Source of the DNA: Chryseobacterium sp. Marseille-Q5410
GTDB lineage: Bacteria > Bacteroidota > Bacteroidia > Flavobacteriales > Weeksellaceae
DNA length: 64,000 nucleotides
Direction of reading: 5' to 3'
Assembly: GCA_946892665.1 (NCBI GenBank)
Contig: CAMPOT010000001.1
Span: 1,798,001 to 1,862,000, forward strand
Each line of letters opens with the position of its first letter. Position 1 is the stretch's first letter. Below the pieces are notes generated by a model. The model had not been told where the DNA came from. It did not search any database and worked only from the letters and a program-made list of their open reading frames with translations. The translations under genes and the position numbers were made by a program. Shown here one piece after another: positions 39,572-48,931 of this stretch.

Positions 39572-40606
39572 TTACTCACCAGATTTATTCGCCAACTGAC
39601 CACAAGCAGCGTCAATATCGCCTCCCCGACTTCTGCGAATGAGGACAGTAATTCCAGCATTTTCTAACTGACGAACATAATTTTCTTCCGCATCTTTGTT
39701 ACACTGGTCGTATTTTCCGTCACCAATTGGGTTATATTGTATTAAATTCACTTTGGAAGGAACTTGTTTGCAATATCTTATCAGCGCTTTTATATCTTCG
39801 TCCTGATCATTAATTCCTTTCCAAACGCAATATTCGAAAGTCACAGTATTTCCTGTTTTTTCGTACCAGTATTTCAAAGAATCCATAATTTCAGTCAATG
39901 GAAATTTATCGGAAAAAGGCATTATTTCGTTGCGTTTTTCCTCAATGGCGGAATGCAAGGACAGCGCTAATTTCACCCGCAAATCCTCATCAGCTAGCAT
40001 TTTAATCATTTTCGGAATTCCCGATGTTGAAACTGTTATTCTTCGTGGCGAGATGCCCATTCCTTCCGGCTCGGTGATTTTTTTAATCGATTCTACTACA
40101 TTTTTATAGTTCATCATCGGCTCTCCCATGCCCATAAAAACAATATTGGAAAGCGGTCTATCAAAATACAATTTACTTTGGCGATCGATCAGCGCTACTT
40201 GATCTACAATTTCTGCAACTTCCAGATTTCTCATTCTCTTCAGCCGAGCAGTTGCACAAAACTCACAGTTTAATGAGCAACCGACTTGCGAAGAAACACA
40301 AGCTGTAGTTCGGGTTTCCGTAGGAATAAGTACCGATTCTACTAAAAGGCCGTCATGCAACTTTACTCCATTTTTAATGGTTCCGTCGGTAGATTTTTGT
40401 AATTGATCAACAGAAATAGGATTGATGGTATATTCCAGCGCAATTTTTTCCCGAAGTTCTTTTGAAAGATTCGTCATCTCATCAATTGAATGGAGATTTT
40501 TGCTCCATAACCAATCATAAACTTGCTTTGCACGAAAGGGTTTTTCACCCAAAGTCACAAAATAATCTTTGAGCTGATCGAGCGATAAAGTACGAATGTC
40601 TTTCAA
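39572..40606 (-). CDS. rlmN: 23S rRNA / tRNA adenine C2-methyltransferase RlmN
   Basis: A 344-residue radical SAM enzyme with the cluster motif CSLNCEFCATA, GMGEPMMNY, and the conserved terminal Cys in AACGQLA. It methylates C2 of A2503 in 23S rRNA and of A37 in some tRNAs. The start is a TTG at 40606 (KDIRTLSLDQLKDYF is the normal family N-terminus and no in-frame ATG precedes it). A TATCTTTG promoter lies 27 bp upstream. Confidence 0.95.
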   Translation of the reverse strand: MKDIRTLSLDQLKDYFVTLGEKPFRAKQVYDWLWSKNLHSIDEMTNLSKELREKIALEYTINPISVDQLQKSTDGTIKNGVKLHDGLLVESVLIPTETRTTACVSSQVGCSLNCEFCATARLKRMRNLEVAEIVDQVALIDRQSKLYFDRPLSNIVFMGMGEPMMNYKNVVESIKKITEPEGMGISPRRITVSTSGIPKMIKMLADEDLRVKLALSLHSAIEEKRNEIMPFSDKFPLTEIMDSLKYWYEKTGNTVTFEYCVWKGINDQDEDIKALIRYCKQVPSKVNLIQYNPIGDGKYDQCNKDAEENYVRQLENAGITVLIRRSRGGDIDAACGQLANKSGE

Positions 40607-40633
40607 TGGAAAAATGTTTAATTAAAGAAGTTG

Positions 40634-40665
40634 CAAAGATACGGTTTTTTCATAAATTTTTTCAG
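40634..40665 (-). promoter_or_regulatory. Bacteroidota-type promoter of rlmN
   Basis: Minus-strand CTG (near -33), 21 bp, TATCTTTG (40634-40641). Confidence 0.5.
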
Positions 40666-40705
40666 GACATGGAAAGGCTTAAAGTAAAAGAGAAATCCCA
40701 TCGTC

Positions 40706-40737
40706 TTGAAAATTAATTACAATAATCATTACCTTTG
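40706..40737 (+). promoter_or_regulatory. Bacteroidota-type promoter of the GAF-protein gene
   Basis: TTG (40706-40708), 21 bp, TACCTTTG (40730-40737). The TTG would be the start codon of the longest frame, which shows that the true start is ATG 40754. Confidence 0.7.
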
Positions 40738-40753
40738 CTCCGAATTGAGAAAT

Positions 40754-43084
40754 ATGTCCTTTAAACCTGTTTTTAAAAGCCCGCTTGTATTAAATTTTTC
40801 ATTTGAAAAGTTACTGAACCAAATGCATCTGGAATCCGAAAAAGATTCTGATTATGCAAAATCGCACGCATCGATTCTGGAAAAAGCGGCGCAGATTCCT
40901 GAGCTTCGAACCGGAATTAGCGATCCTAATTTCTTTGTGGAACACCGCGATTTTTTGAAAGAGCTCTTTCGCGATTTGTTTCCGCCAATGCTCACCAAAA
41001 ACGAAATAAAGGCTGCGGGATTTCCTTTTTACAACTATTTCTTCAATCCTTCAGAGCGATTTAAGCAAATCCTCCAAAATGCGGGACAGAATTTCGATAT
41101 GTTCATTAATGGCATGGATCCTCACCAATATTATGTCATCAGTTGCTGCCTTATTTTGCGAGATTATTACAATGTACCAGTCAATTTTTCGATGCCTTTT
41201 ATTTTTGATATTCCTAATAAGGACGGGATTATCCAGCATTATCGGTTTTTGAATAATATTGATTTTATGGAAATAATACCCTTGAAAAATCATAAAAAAC
41301 TGAGTGAATCCGACATCAAAGAATTGTTGGATAATTATGACGACATCGATTTATGGTTAGAAAAATTTCCGCCGGAAAGCTGGGAAGTAAAAGGTTTTGC
41401 GCTGATTACCTTCTATGATGCCACCATTGAGATCGCTGTTTCTAACCTAAAAAGCAAACTAATCAATATTGAAGATGATAAAAATCTGAAAAACGAAATC
41501 AACAGTATTTTCCGGTCGATTTTTATGATTTCAGATCTTGAAGTGGGCTATACCGCAGTGAATGTTACCGATAACACTTTTGTGAGAACGCCTATTAATT
41601 ATATTTTAGACAGCTTCATGCTTTCTGGTTCCGCGTCTGATTTTGCTAGCGAAATCACATGGGAAAAAGGATTTAAAACGTTACTTCAAAGCAAAAAATA
41701 CTTTACTTTTTCCGATATTGATCAGATTTACAAAGATTTTCCAGAAAGTCATATCGCTAATCATATTTATAAAAGTGGAATAAAAAGTGTGATTTTTGCA
41801 CCAATAATTAAAGACAACAGAATCCTGGGAATATTTGAAATCACTTCTAAACAAAAAGCGTTGAACAGTGTCATCGCTAATAAAATGGAAAGTGTGATGC
41901 CTTATTTAGTTGATACAATGGAGCGGCTCTATGTTGGTTTGGAGACTAAATTGGAAGCGATTATCCAACGAGAATATACTGCGATTCACCCGAGTGTTTA
42001 CTGGAAATTCCGCGAAGAAGCACAAAGACATATTGAGTTTTATAATGTAGAATCGGATTTACCTTATCAAAATATAAAATTTGAAAATCTGACCCCTCTT
42101 TACGGACAAACTGATATCAAAAATTCATCCAGTTCAAGAAATTATGCAATACAGCAAGATCTTTCGATTCATCTTACGGATTTAGAAATTTTGTTGCAAA
42201 AACTAAGCAGTTTTAAGGATTTGACCTCAGTACTTTCTAAAATTCAAGCTTACCGAATTTTATTGGATAATGATTTGAAAGCTGATACAGAAACCAAAAT
42301 TCAGCATTTCATTTCAGCAACAATTCATCCTTTACTCGAAGAATTAAAACTAGAAAATGCGGAAAACAACTTCCTGATAACTTCTTATTTTAAAAATTTG
42401 GATCCGAACACCCAATCGGTTTATCACCATAGAAAAAGGTTTGATGAAAGTGTATCGCTGATCAATAGAGGTATTTCGCATTTGTTGGATAAAAGACAAG
42501 AAGAACAGCAGAAGATTTTCCCATTTTATTACGAACGCTTCAAAACAGATGGCGTGGAGCATAATTTATATATGGGTTCTTCGATTGCGCCACAACTCAG
42601 CTACAGCGATGTTTTCTTGAAAAATTTAAAATTATGGCAACTTCGCGTGGTTTGCGAAACCGAAATTGTTTTCCAGACTCAGAAAACCAAACTTTCCTTC
42701 CCTTTGGAAGTTACTTCACTTATTTTGGCTTACGGAGGCACTTTGAACATTCAGTTCCGAATGGATGAAAAACGTTTCGATGTGGATGGAAGCTATAATG
42801 CAAGATACGAAGTCATTAAAAAAAGAATTGATAAAGTCTTGATTAAAAATTCAAAGGAGAGATTGGTGACGCCCGGCAAACTAAGCATTGTATTTGCGGA
42901 AAACAGCGAGAGAGATGAGTATTTGAAATACTTGCAAATCCTGCAAGATGAGGGCGTTTTAAAAGATGATATTGAAATTGTAGAACTTGAAAACCTTCAA
43001 GGTCTGACGGGCTTCCAAGCAATTCGGGTGAGTTATCAGTATGGTAAAAGAGATTTCAATTATTCCTTTCGTCCCGAAATTTAA
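40754..43084 (+). CDS. Large GAF-domain protein of unknown function
   Basis: A 776-residue cytoplasmic protein with no signal peptide. The middle (~residues 255-400) looks like a GAF domain: IFRSIFMISDLEVGYTAVN, then SGIKSVIFAPIIKDNRILG and IFEITSKQKALNSV. The N- and C-terminal regions are not recognisable; helical stretches occur at 460-620. Proteins of this shape are conserved in Flavobacteriia, from memory. No output domain is visible, so it could be a ligand sensor or scaffold. Its last bases overlap the end of the convergent HD-Pycsar gene by four bases. Confidence 0.72.
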   Translation: MSFKPVFKSPLVLNFSFEKLLNQMHLESEKDSDYAKSHASILEKAAQIPELRTGISDPNFFVEHRDFLKELFRDLFPPMLTKNEIKAAGFPFYNYFFNPSERFKQILQNAGQNFDMFINGMDPHQYYVISCCLILRDYYNVPVNFSMPFIFDIPNKDGIIQHYRFLNNIDFMEIIPLKNHKKLSESDIKELLDNYDDIDLWLEKFPPESWEVKGFALITFYDATIEIAVSNLKSKLINIEDDKNLKNEINSIFRSIFMISDLEVGYTAVNVTDNTFVRTPINYILDSFMLSGSASDFASEITWEKGFKTLLQSKKYFTFSDIDQIYKDFPESHIANHIYKSGIKSVIFAPIIKDNRILGIFEITSKQKALNSVIANKMESVMPYLVDTMERLYVGLETKLEAIIQREYTAIHPSVYWKFREEAQRHIEFYNVESDLPYQNIKFENLTPLYGQTDIKNSSSSRNYAIQQDLSIHLTDLEILLQKLSSFKDLTSVLSKIQAYRILLDNDLKADTETKIQHFISATIHPLLEELKLENAENNFLITSYFKNLDPNTQSVYHHRKRFDESVSLINRGISHLLDKRQEEQQKIFPFYYERFKTDGVEHNLYMGSSIAPQLSYSDVFLKNLKLWQLRVVCETEIVFQTQKTKLSFPLEVTSLILAYGGTLNIQFRMDEKRFDVDGSYNARYEVIKKRIDKVLIKNSKERLVTPGKLSIVFAENSERDEYLKYLQILQDEGVLKDDIEIVELENLQGLTGFQAIRVSYQYGKRDFNYSFRPEI

Positions 43085-44280
43085 ATGACTTCTTTAAAAG
43101 CCAAATAAAACGCTAATACAGAAACGATAATTCCAATACTGAAGATGGTGTAGGTTGTTCGCAAAAGCCGGTATTTTCGGTTGAGAACAATGCCTAGATA
43201 GTACAAATCCTTGATCATACTGTCGTACAGATAGGTTCTGTCTTTCATCATTTCCTTCATTGCCCACATGTATTCTTCCAGCGGAACTTTATGGAAATTT
43301 CCGAAAAACAATAAGTTTATCTTGCGTTCTTCAATGTCTTTTCTGGTAAAACTACCCGAAGAAATTTTCGGTCTTGTAGAAGCGATTGCCATGATAATCG
43401 TCGCTACGCTAAAGACAATCAGTAGAAAAGTTGGGATTATAAGGTGCGAATTCTTTGGAGAATCTAGTTTTGGAACAATTGTAGAAAGCGCTACCGAAAT
43501 GATAATTGCATTGACAGAGAGCAAAATGTTGGCTTTGGTATCGGCGATCTGGCTAAGTTGCGTATGGTTACTCAACGTGACGCGAAACATTGTTTCCACA
43601 CCACGTTCCGGCGAATCCATTTTCTCCAGTTTTTTCTTATTGATCAGTTTTTTTTCTTCTTTAAGTGCCATTTTTTCTTCATTATTTTGGCTAAGTTGTG
43701 CGATCATTTCTTTAGTTTTCGCAATATTTTTCTGTTTTGGTTCCTCCCAGTTATTTCGCGCAAAATCGGTAAAATACTGATGTTTTGTAAGGAAAATAAG
43801 ATTTTGAGTTGCCCAATCTTTTTTGGATAATTTGATGTCATGCACCATCTTGCATTCTTCCCGAAGGGTTTCTGTAATTTCAAAAAAATTTGCTGAAGAA
43901 ATATGAGAGGTGTCCGCATCTTTAATGATTTTTTCCAAAATATTTTCAGGAATAACATTCAGCGCGGTGGCACTAATTAATTTAGTAACCTGCTTTATTT
44001 CAGTATCATTTAAATTCTGTTCTTTCAAGAATTGCTCTGCAACCTCCATTCCGATGTTCTCATGTTTGGTGCAGGAAACACAGTATCCAACATCATGGAA
44101 CCACGCTGCCAAAAGCAAAATCTCTTTATCTTTCTCACTGATCTGTTCTTTTTCCGCCAATAATTTTGCAGCTTCTACCACTCTTTTGGTATGATCCAAA
44201 TTATGGAAAGAATATACGGGAGAAAGTTTATCTTTGAATTGCTGAATTACAAAACGCTCAGCGCTGTCTAGAATGTTCAT
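43081..44280 (-). CDS. HD phosphohydrolase fused to a Pycsar-effector-like (PycTM) membrane domain
   Basis: A 399-residue protein. The HD domain (~20-200) shows HNLDHTKRVVEAA, the HD pair in AAWFHDVGYCV, HENIG and KDADTSHIS, all expected metal ligands. After a charged linker (~200-225) comes a membrane domain with RGVETMFRVTLSNHTQLSQI, ADTKANILLSVNAIIISVAL, a second helix (LIIPTFLLIVFSVATIIMAI) and a C-terminal helix (TIFSIGIIVSVLAFYLA). This matches the PycTM effector family (PF18967, formerly DUF5706) of Pycsar anti-phage systems. No cyclase gene is adjacent. ATG 44280 is chosen over TTG 44298. Confidence 0.82.
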   Translation of the reverse strand: MNILDSAERFVIQQFKDKLSPVYSFHNLDHTKRVVEAAKLLAEKEQISEKDKEILLLAAWFHDVGYCVSCTKHENIGMEVAEQFLKEQNLNDTEIKQVTKLISATALNVIPENILEKIIKDADTSHISSANFFEITETLREECKMVHDIKLSKKDWATQNLIFLTKHQYFTDFARNNWEEPKQKNIAKTKEMIAQLSQNNEEKMALKEEKKLINKKKLEKMDSPERGVETMFRVTLSNHTQLSQIADTKANILLSVNAIIISVALSTIVPKLDSPKNSHLIIPTFLLIVFSVATIIMAIASTRPKISSGSFTRKDIEERKINLLFFGNFHKVPLEEYMWAMKEMMKDRTYLYDSMIKDLYYLGIVLNRKYRLLRTTYTIFSIGIIVSVLAFYLAFKEVI

Positions 44281-44303
44281 TCTTATAATTTGATTCAAAT
44301 TTA
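44281..44303. promoter_or_regulatory. Compact divergent promoter region
   Basis: Only 22 bp separate the starts of the HD-PycTM gene and the metallophosphatase gene. A minus-strand TAAATTTG (44296-44303) can serve the HD-PycTM gene. The promoter of the plus-strand gene must then lie inside the 5' part of the HD-PycTM gene. Confidence 0.35.
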
Positions 44304-47300
44304 TGAAATTAAATATTTTCCGTCATGCTATTTTTTATTTTTCAGGACTAGTCTTGGTTTCTTGTGCTACAGAAAATGCACAATATGGAAAAAATGTAAA
44401 AACCGATCCTGTTGAGAGAATAAAATCCGGAAATATTGCTCATCGTTTCTATCTCATCGGTGATGCCGGTAACGCCGATCAACAAAGTGCCCAAGCGATA
44501 CTCGAACAGTTCAAAACGCATTTGGATTCCGCCGGAAACAACAGTACGGTTCTCTTTCTTGGCGACAATATTTATCCTAAAGGTTTACCCAAAGAGGAAG
44601 GAAAAGATAGAGCATTAGCGATTGAAAAATTGGATGATCAAATAAATTTGGTGAAAAACTTCAAAGGTAAAACCATTTTTATTCCAGGGAATCACGATTG
44701 GTACAGCAAAGGAATCATTGGATTAAAAGAGCAACAAGACTATATCACCGAGCAACTTGATGATCAATCAGCTTTTCTTCCGAAAAATTCTTGCGCCATT
44801 GACCGCAAAAAAATTTCAAAAAACATCACCCTTCTCACTATCGATACCGAATGGTTTTTGGCAGACTGGGACAAAAACTTAGGAATTAATGAAAAATGTG
44901 ACATCAAAACTCGAGAGGATTTTTTCTCAGAATTTGAAAGTGAACTCAATAAAAATCAAAATAAAACGGTCATTGTTGCCCTTCATCATCCTCTCATTGA
45001 CCACGGTTCTCATGGCGGATATTATTCCCTTAAAAAACAAATTTTCCCTCTGGAAGGCAAATTTCCATTGCCAGTTTTAGCAACAGGAATTAATCTTGCT
45101 CGCGCAACCGGAGGCATCACTCATCAAGATTTGTCGAATGCCAATTATAGAAAACTCACATCCCGATTAAAAACGTTACTTGCCAATCGCGATAATGTGA
45201 TTGTAGTTTCTGGCCACGACCATAATTTACAATATATCGAGGAAGGCAAAATCCGCCAGATCATCAGCGGTGCCGGCTCTAAAAATGAACCTGCAACAAC
45301 AGTTGGTCCGAACGATTTTTCATACGGCAAGAACGGATATGCTGTACTGAATATTTCGGAATCTGGAGACGCCTCTGTATTTTTTTTCGGAAGAGAAAAT
45401 AATCAGGAAAAACTTCTGTTTCAGAAACAGGTTTTAGAAAATTCAGAATACAATCCCATCCAATATCCTTTGACATTTCCCGCAGAAACGACTGCTTCTG
45501 TTTACCCAAAATCCATTACCGAAAAAAGCCGTCTCCATGAAATTTTGTGGGGAAAAAACTACAGGGAAAATTATTCTACTCTGGTGAAAGTACCTACTTT
45601 GCAAATTGATACCCTTTTTGGTGGTGCAAAACCAGGCCGTTCAGGAGGTGGACACCAAACCAATTCCCTGCGCTTAAACACTCCTAAAGGTGAATACGTG
45701 ATTCGGGCTTTGAAGAAAAGCGGGGTGAGGTTTCTCCAATCGGTAGCTTTTAAAAATCAATATATAGAAGAAGATTTTGCAGGAGGTTTTGCTGATCAGT
45801 TTCTTTTAGACTTTTATACATCATCACATCCTTTTACACCTTTAGCTATTGGAGATTTATCGGAAGCAATTGGCGTGAAACATACCGACCCAACTTTGGT
45901 GTATGTTCCTAAACAAAATGGATTGGAAAAATTCAATCAGAATTTCGGCGACGAATTGTATTATCTGGAAGCAAGACTTGCGGAAACCGAAGAAAATCCT
46001 TTAGAGGTATTAGGGACAGAGGAAGTTATCAAACTTTTGGCAAAAGACGAAAAATACAAAATAGATGAAAAAAATTACATCAGAGCGCGACTTTTCGATA
46101 TGTTGATTGGAGATTGGGACCGTCACCATGACCAATGGAAGTGGGAACAAAAACCTGAAGGAAAATTGATCTATCTATCTCCAATACCTAAAGATCGTGA
46201 TCAGGCTTTTGTACGGTATGACGGTCTTTTGACTAAATTTATTCTCGATTTTCCGGGATTACGCCATATGCAGAGTTTTGATGAAAAAATTAAAAATATA
46301 AAATGGTTCAATATGGAGCCCTACCCTTTGGATCTAGCATTTACAAAAGCTTCTACCGAAGAAGATTGGCTGCGGGAGGCAGAATTTATCCAAAATCATC
46401 TCAACTCAGAAAATATTGCTGCTGCATTTGAAAAACTGCCAAAAGAAGTCCAAAACAGTGATATTGAACGTATTAAAAAAAATTTAGAAATCCGAAAAAA
46501 TGACCTTCAACAATACGCCTCGGAATATTATAAAATCCTTCAAAAAACCGTATTGCTTACCGGAACAAACAAAAAAGACAGATTCGTCATCACCCGACTT
46601 CCACAAAACGAAACGGAAGTAAAAATTTATCGACAGAAAAAAAACGGCGAAGAATTGGTTTTTGAGAAAAAATATTCCAAAAAACAAACGAAAGAAATCT
46701 GGATTTATGGATTAGGCGACGATGATGAATTTGAAGTCAGTAGAAACCAAAATAATCCGATAAAAGTTCGTCTTTTAGGCGGTTTAAATAATGATAGATA
46801 CACGGTTGATCCAGGGTCCAAAGTTTATATATACGATTATAAAAGCAAAAAAAACACCTTTGATACTGAAAATGGCAAAATCACCCTTTCGGATAATTAT
46901 GATCTGAACGAATATCAGTATAAAAGGCCAAAATTCAACGTATTTGCCACCAACCTCAATTTAGGTTACAACCAAGATGATGGCGTGATTATAGGATTAA
47001 ATACGAGTTGGACACAAAAAGGTTTTAACCAGAATCCATTTTCATCAAAACATAGTTTAAAAACCAATTATTTTACTTTATCAAACGGTTACGAAATTCG
47101 CTACGAAGGAATATTCCCAAGAATTGTCGGAAACTGGTTCTATCAAATCAATGCGGGTTACACCGACTCTCACTATATCCGAAATTATTTCGGCAATGGA
47201 AATCTCACCATCAATGATCATGATACTTTTGAGGAAAAATATTACCGCGTTCGCGCCGGAGAATTTTATGCCAAACCATCCATCAATTGGAGAAAAAATG

Positions 47301-47977
47301 CGAGCTTATTTTCCGCCAAATTAATTTATGAAGGCCTAAAAATCGAAAAAACAGAAAATCGTAGAATTGCGATTCCAAACATTGTTGATGAAAATGTGTT
47401 TTCAACCAATTATTTTGCAGGTATAGATGTAGGATTTCACTTTGAAAATGTAAATAAAAAGGTAAATCCGAGCCTGGGAATGGAATTTGACAGCCAATTT
47501 ACATATCGACAAAACCTTAAAAACAGCAACAAAAAACTGCCCACTTTCGAAACCGGCTTAGGATTCACACATTACCTCACCAAAAATGAAAAACTTACCT
47601 TTTCTACTTACGCAAAGGCGAAATGGCTGCTGAGCGATGATTATGAATTCTATCAAATGGCAACTTTAGGTGGCGACGACGATCTTCGCGGTTTCCGATT
47701 TGATCGTTTTTATGGAAAGAGTTCGTTCTACCAAACTTCGGATATTCGTTGGTCGATGGGGAATTTCCGAAATGCTTTTGTTCCTTTAAATATTGGAATT
47801 TTTGGTGGGTTTGATTACGGACGGGTTTGGCTACCGAATGAATTTACCAAAAAATGGCATACTTCCGCAGGTGCAGGAATTTGGCTCAATGCGCTGGATA
47901 TGGTGGGAATTCAGGCTTACTATTTCCGATCGTCGGACAAGGGAAGATTTGTTGTTGGATTTGGAATGAATTTCTAA
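44303..47977 (+). CDS. Lipoprotein: metallophosphatase + kinase-like segment + Omp85-type barrel
   Basis: A 1224-residue protein. A lipoprotein signal ends in GLVLVSC. A calcineurin-type phosphatase domain (~45-350) shows RFYLIGDAGNAD, LFLGDNIYP, FIPGNHDWYS, ALHHPLIDHGSHGG and VVSGHDHNL. Residues ~460-700 hold VIRALKKSG, LFDMLIGDWDRHHDQW (near 600-612) and PIPKDRDQAF (near 628), an order like the Lys, DRHH and DN of FAM20/HipA-type kinases. From ~880 to the end lies an outer-membrane barrel with GGDDDLRGFRFDRFYGKSSF and a terminal aromatic. The kinase idea is inference. It follows the HD-PycTM gene divergently. Confidence 0.82.
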   Translation: MKLNIFRHAIFYFSGLVLVSCATENAQYGKNVKTDPVERIKSGNIAHRFYLIGDAGNADQQSAQAILEQFKTHLDSAGNNSTVLFLGDNIYPKGLPKEEGKDRALAIEKLDDQINLVKNFKGKTIFIPGNHDWYSKGIIGLKEQQDYITEQLDDQSAFLPKNSCAIDRKKISKNITLLTIDTEWFLADWDKNLGINEKCDIKTREDFFSEFESELNKNQNKTVIVALHHPLIDHGSHGGYYSLKKQIFPLEGKFPLPVLATGINLARATGGITHQDLSNANYRKLTSRLKTLLANRDNVIVVSGHDHNLQYIEEGKIRQIISGAGSKNEPATTVGPNDFSYGKNGYAVLNISESGDASVFFFGRENNQEKLLFQKQVLENSEYNPIQYPLTFPAETTASVYPKSITEKSRLHEILWGKNYRENYSTLVKVPTLQIDTLFGGAKPGRSGGGHQTNSLRLNTPKGEYVIRALKKSGVRFLQSVAFKNQYIEEDFAGGFADQFLLDFYTSSHPFTPLAIGDLSEAIGVKHTDPTLVYVPKQNGLEKFNQNFGDELYYLEARLAETEENPLEVLGTEEVIKLLAKDEKYKIDEKNYIRARLFDMLIGDWDRHHDQWKWEQKPEGKLIYLSPIPKDRDQAFVRYDGLLTKFILDFPGLRHMQSFDEKIKNIKWFNMEPYPLDLAFTKASTEEDWLREAEFIQNHLNSENIAAAFEKLPKEVQNSDIERIKKNLEIRKNDLQQYASEYYKILQKTVLLTGTNKKDRFVITRLPQNETEVKIYRQKKNGEELVFEKKYSKKQTKEIWIYGLGDDDEFEVSRNQNNPIKVRLLGGLNNDRYTVDPGSKVYIYDYKSKKNTFDTENGKITLSDNYDLNEYQYKRPKFNVFATNLNLGYNQDDGVIIGLNTSWTQKGFNQNPFSSKHSLKTNYFTLSNGYEIRYEGIFPRIVGNWFYQINAGYTDSHYIRNYFGNGNLTINDHDTFEEKYYRVRAGEFYAKPSINWRKNASLFSAKLIYEGLKIEKTENRRIAIPNIVDENVFSTNYFAGIDVGFHFENVNKKVNPSLGMEFDSQFTYRQNLKNSNKKLPTFETGLGFTHYLTKNEKLTFSTYAKAKWLLSDDYEFYQMATLGGDDDLRGFRFDRFYGKSSFYQTSDIRWSMGNFRNAFVPLNIGIFGGFDYGRVWLPNEFTKKWHTSAGAGIWLNALDMVGIQAYYFRSSDKGRFVVGFGMNF

Positions 47978-47978
47978 A

Positions 47979-48839
47979 TTACAACTTTAATTGATAAAGA
48001 AAAGAATCTCCTTTTTTTGCTGATTCATCGGTAATCAAAATAGATTCGTTCGTTTCGAAACACAAACCTTCTTTTTGAGTAAAGTTCTCCAATTCAATCA
48101 TTTTAGATTTTCCTGAAAAGAAATTATCATCTTTAAAATCAGTAAAGATCCATACTTTGTCGGAACTTAAGAGTGCAACTTTCTTTTTATCCGGACTTAT
48201 GGCTGCACTGGTTACCGCGCAATGATTGAAGTTTCCACAAGTCACAAACTCAGCTAATTTCTTTGCTGGAAGTTTTGTTTGGGAATTGTTATCAACGCGG
48301 TACAGAGAAGTGGTTCCATCGAATTTTGAACTTCGGTTTTTTGTAAACAAATAAAAATGGCCGTTATAAAAGAAAAAAGATTCTACATCAAACACCTTTT
48401 CTTTCTTTTTTGGCGGGAAATCTTTTTGTTCAGGATAGTAAAACTGCACAATTTCCGTAGCATTCGCTTCATCTTTGCTTAATTCAGCAGCGTTAATTTT
48501 ATAAATCGCCAAATTCTGTCGCTCGTTATCATTATTCCCGAAATCCCCTATATATAGGTTCCCTTGGTCGTCAGAAGACAGATCTTCCCAATCATTGTTT
48601 TCCACGTTAGAAATTCGGATTTTGCGAATCAATTCGCCATTTTTATTAAATCCGAAGAGCAAATTTTCGTTGCCTTGATCTTCAATGGTCCAAATTAAAT
48701 TAGATGCTGTGGAAATTTCGCACGCCGATGCTTCTTTGATTTCCTTGGGAAGCGTAGTAACAACTTCGATACGTTGTTGCGCATTTTGTCGGCAGTTGGT
48801 CGCGAGTAAGATAATCGTGGAAAAAAATAAGGCTTTCAT
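47979..48839 (-). CDS. Secreted propeller-like lipoprotein (paralogue B)
   Basis: A 286-residue protein with lipoprotein signal MKALFFSTIILLATNC. It shares NDWEDLSSD, LYIGDFGNNDNERQNLAIYK, QFYYPEQKDFP and FDVESFFFYNGHFYLFTKN with the protein at 38551-39441, so the two are paralogues. A weak repeat of hydrophobic strands suggests a beta-propeller. No function is known to me. ATG 48839 opens the signal peptide; the longer frame to 48902 is rejected because it runs through the QueA terminator. Confidence 0.78.
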   Translation of the reverse strand: MKALFFSTIILLATNCRQNAQQRIEVVTTLPKEIKEASACEISTASNLIWTIEDQGNENLLFGFNKNGELIRKIRISNVENNDWEDLSSDDQGNLYIGDFGNNDNERQNLAIYKINAAELSKDEANATEIVQFYYPEQKDFPPKKKEKVFDVESFFFYNGHFYLFTKNRSSKFDGTTSLYRVDNNSQTKLPAKKLAEFVTCGNFNHCAVTSAAISPDKKKVALLSSDKVWIFTDFKDDNFFSGKSKMIELENFTQKEGLCFETNESILITDESAKKGDSFLYQLKL

Positions 48840-48874
48840 AAATTTGTTTTGAATATTCAAAATTACTAAAATAA

Positions 48875-48900
48875 GAATGCACAACCGAAATTGTGCATTC
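48875..48900 (-). terminator. Terminator after queA
   Basis: Perfect 10-bp stem GAATGCACAA / TTGTGCATTC with a 6-base loop, followed on the minus strand by TTATTTTAG. Confidence 0.7.
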
Positions 48901-48931
48901 AATAAATGTTTTATATCTCTTTTGTACTTAT

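Noticed and set aside
43268..43780. 170-codon plus-strand frame inside the HD-PycTM gene
   Set aside because: Fully antisense to a gene with clear domains; no own promoter or family match.
43081..44280. A complete Pycsar defence system
   Set aside because: Only the effector-like membrane domain is seen. The uridylate or cytidylate cyclase gene that defines Pycsar is missing within the window.
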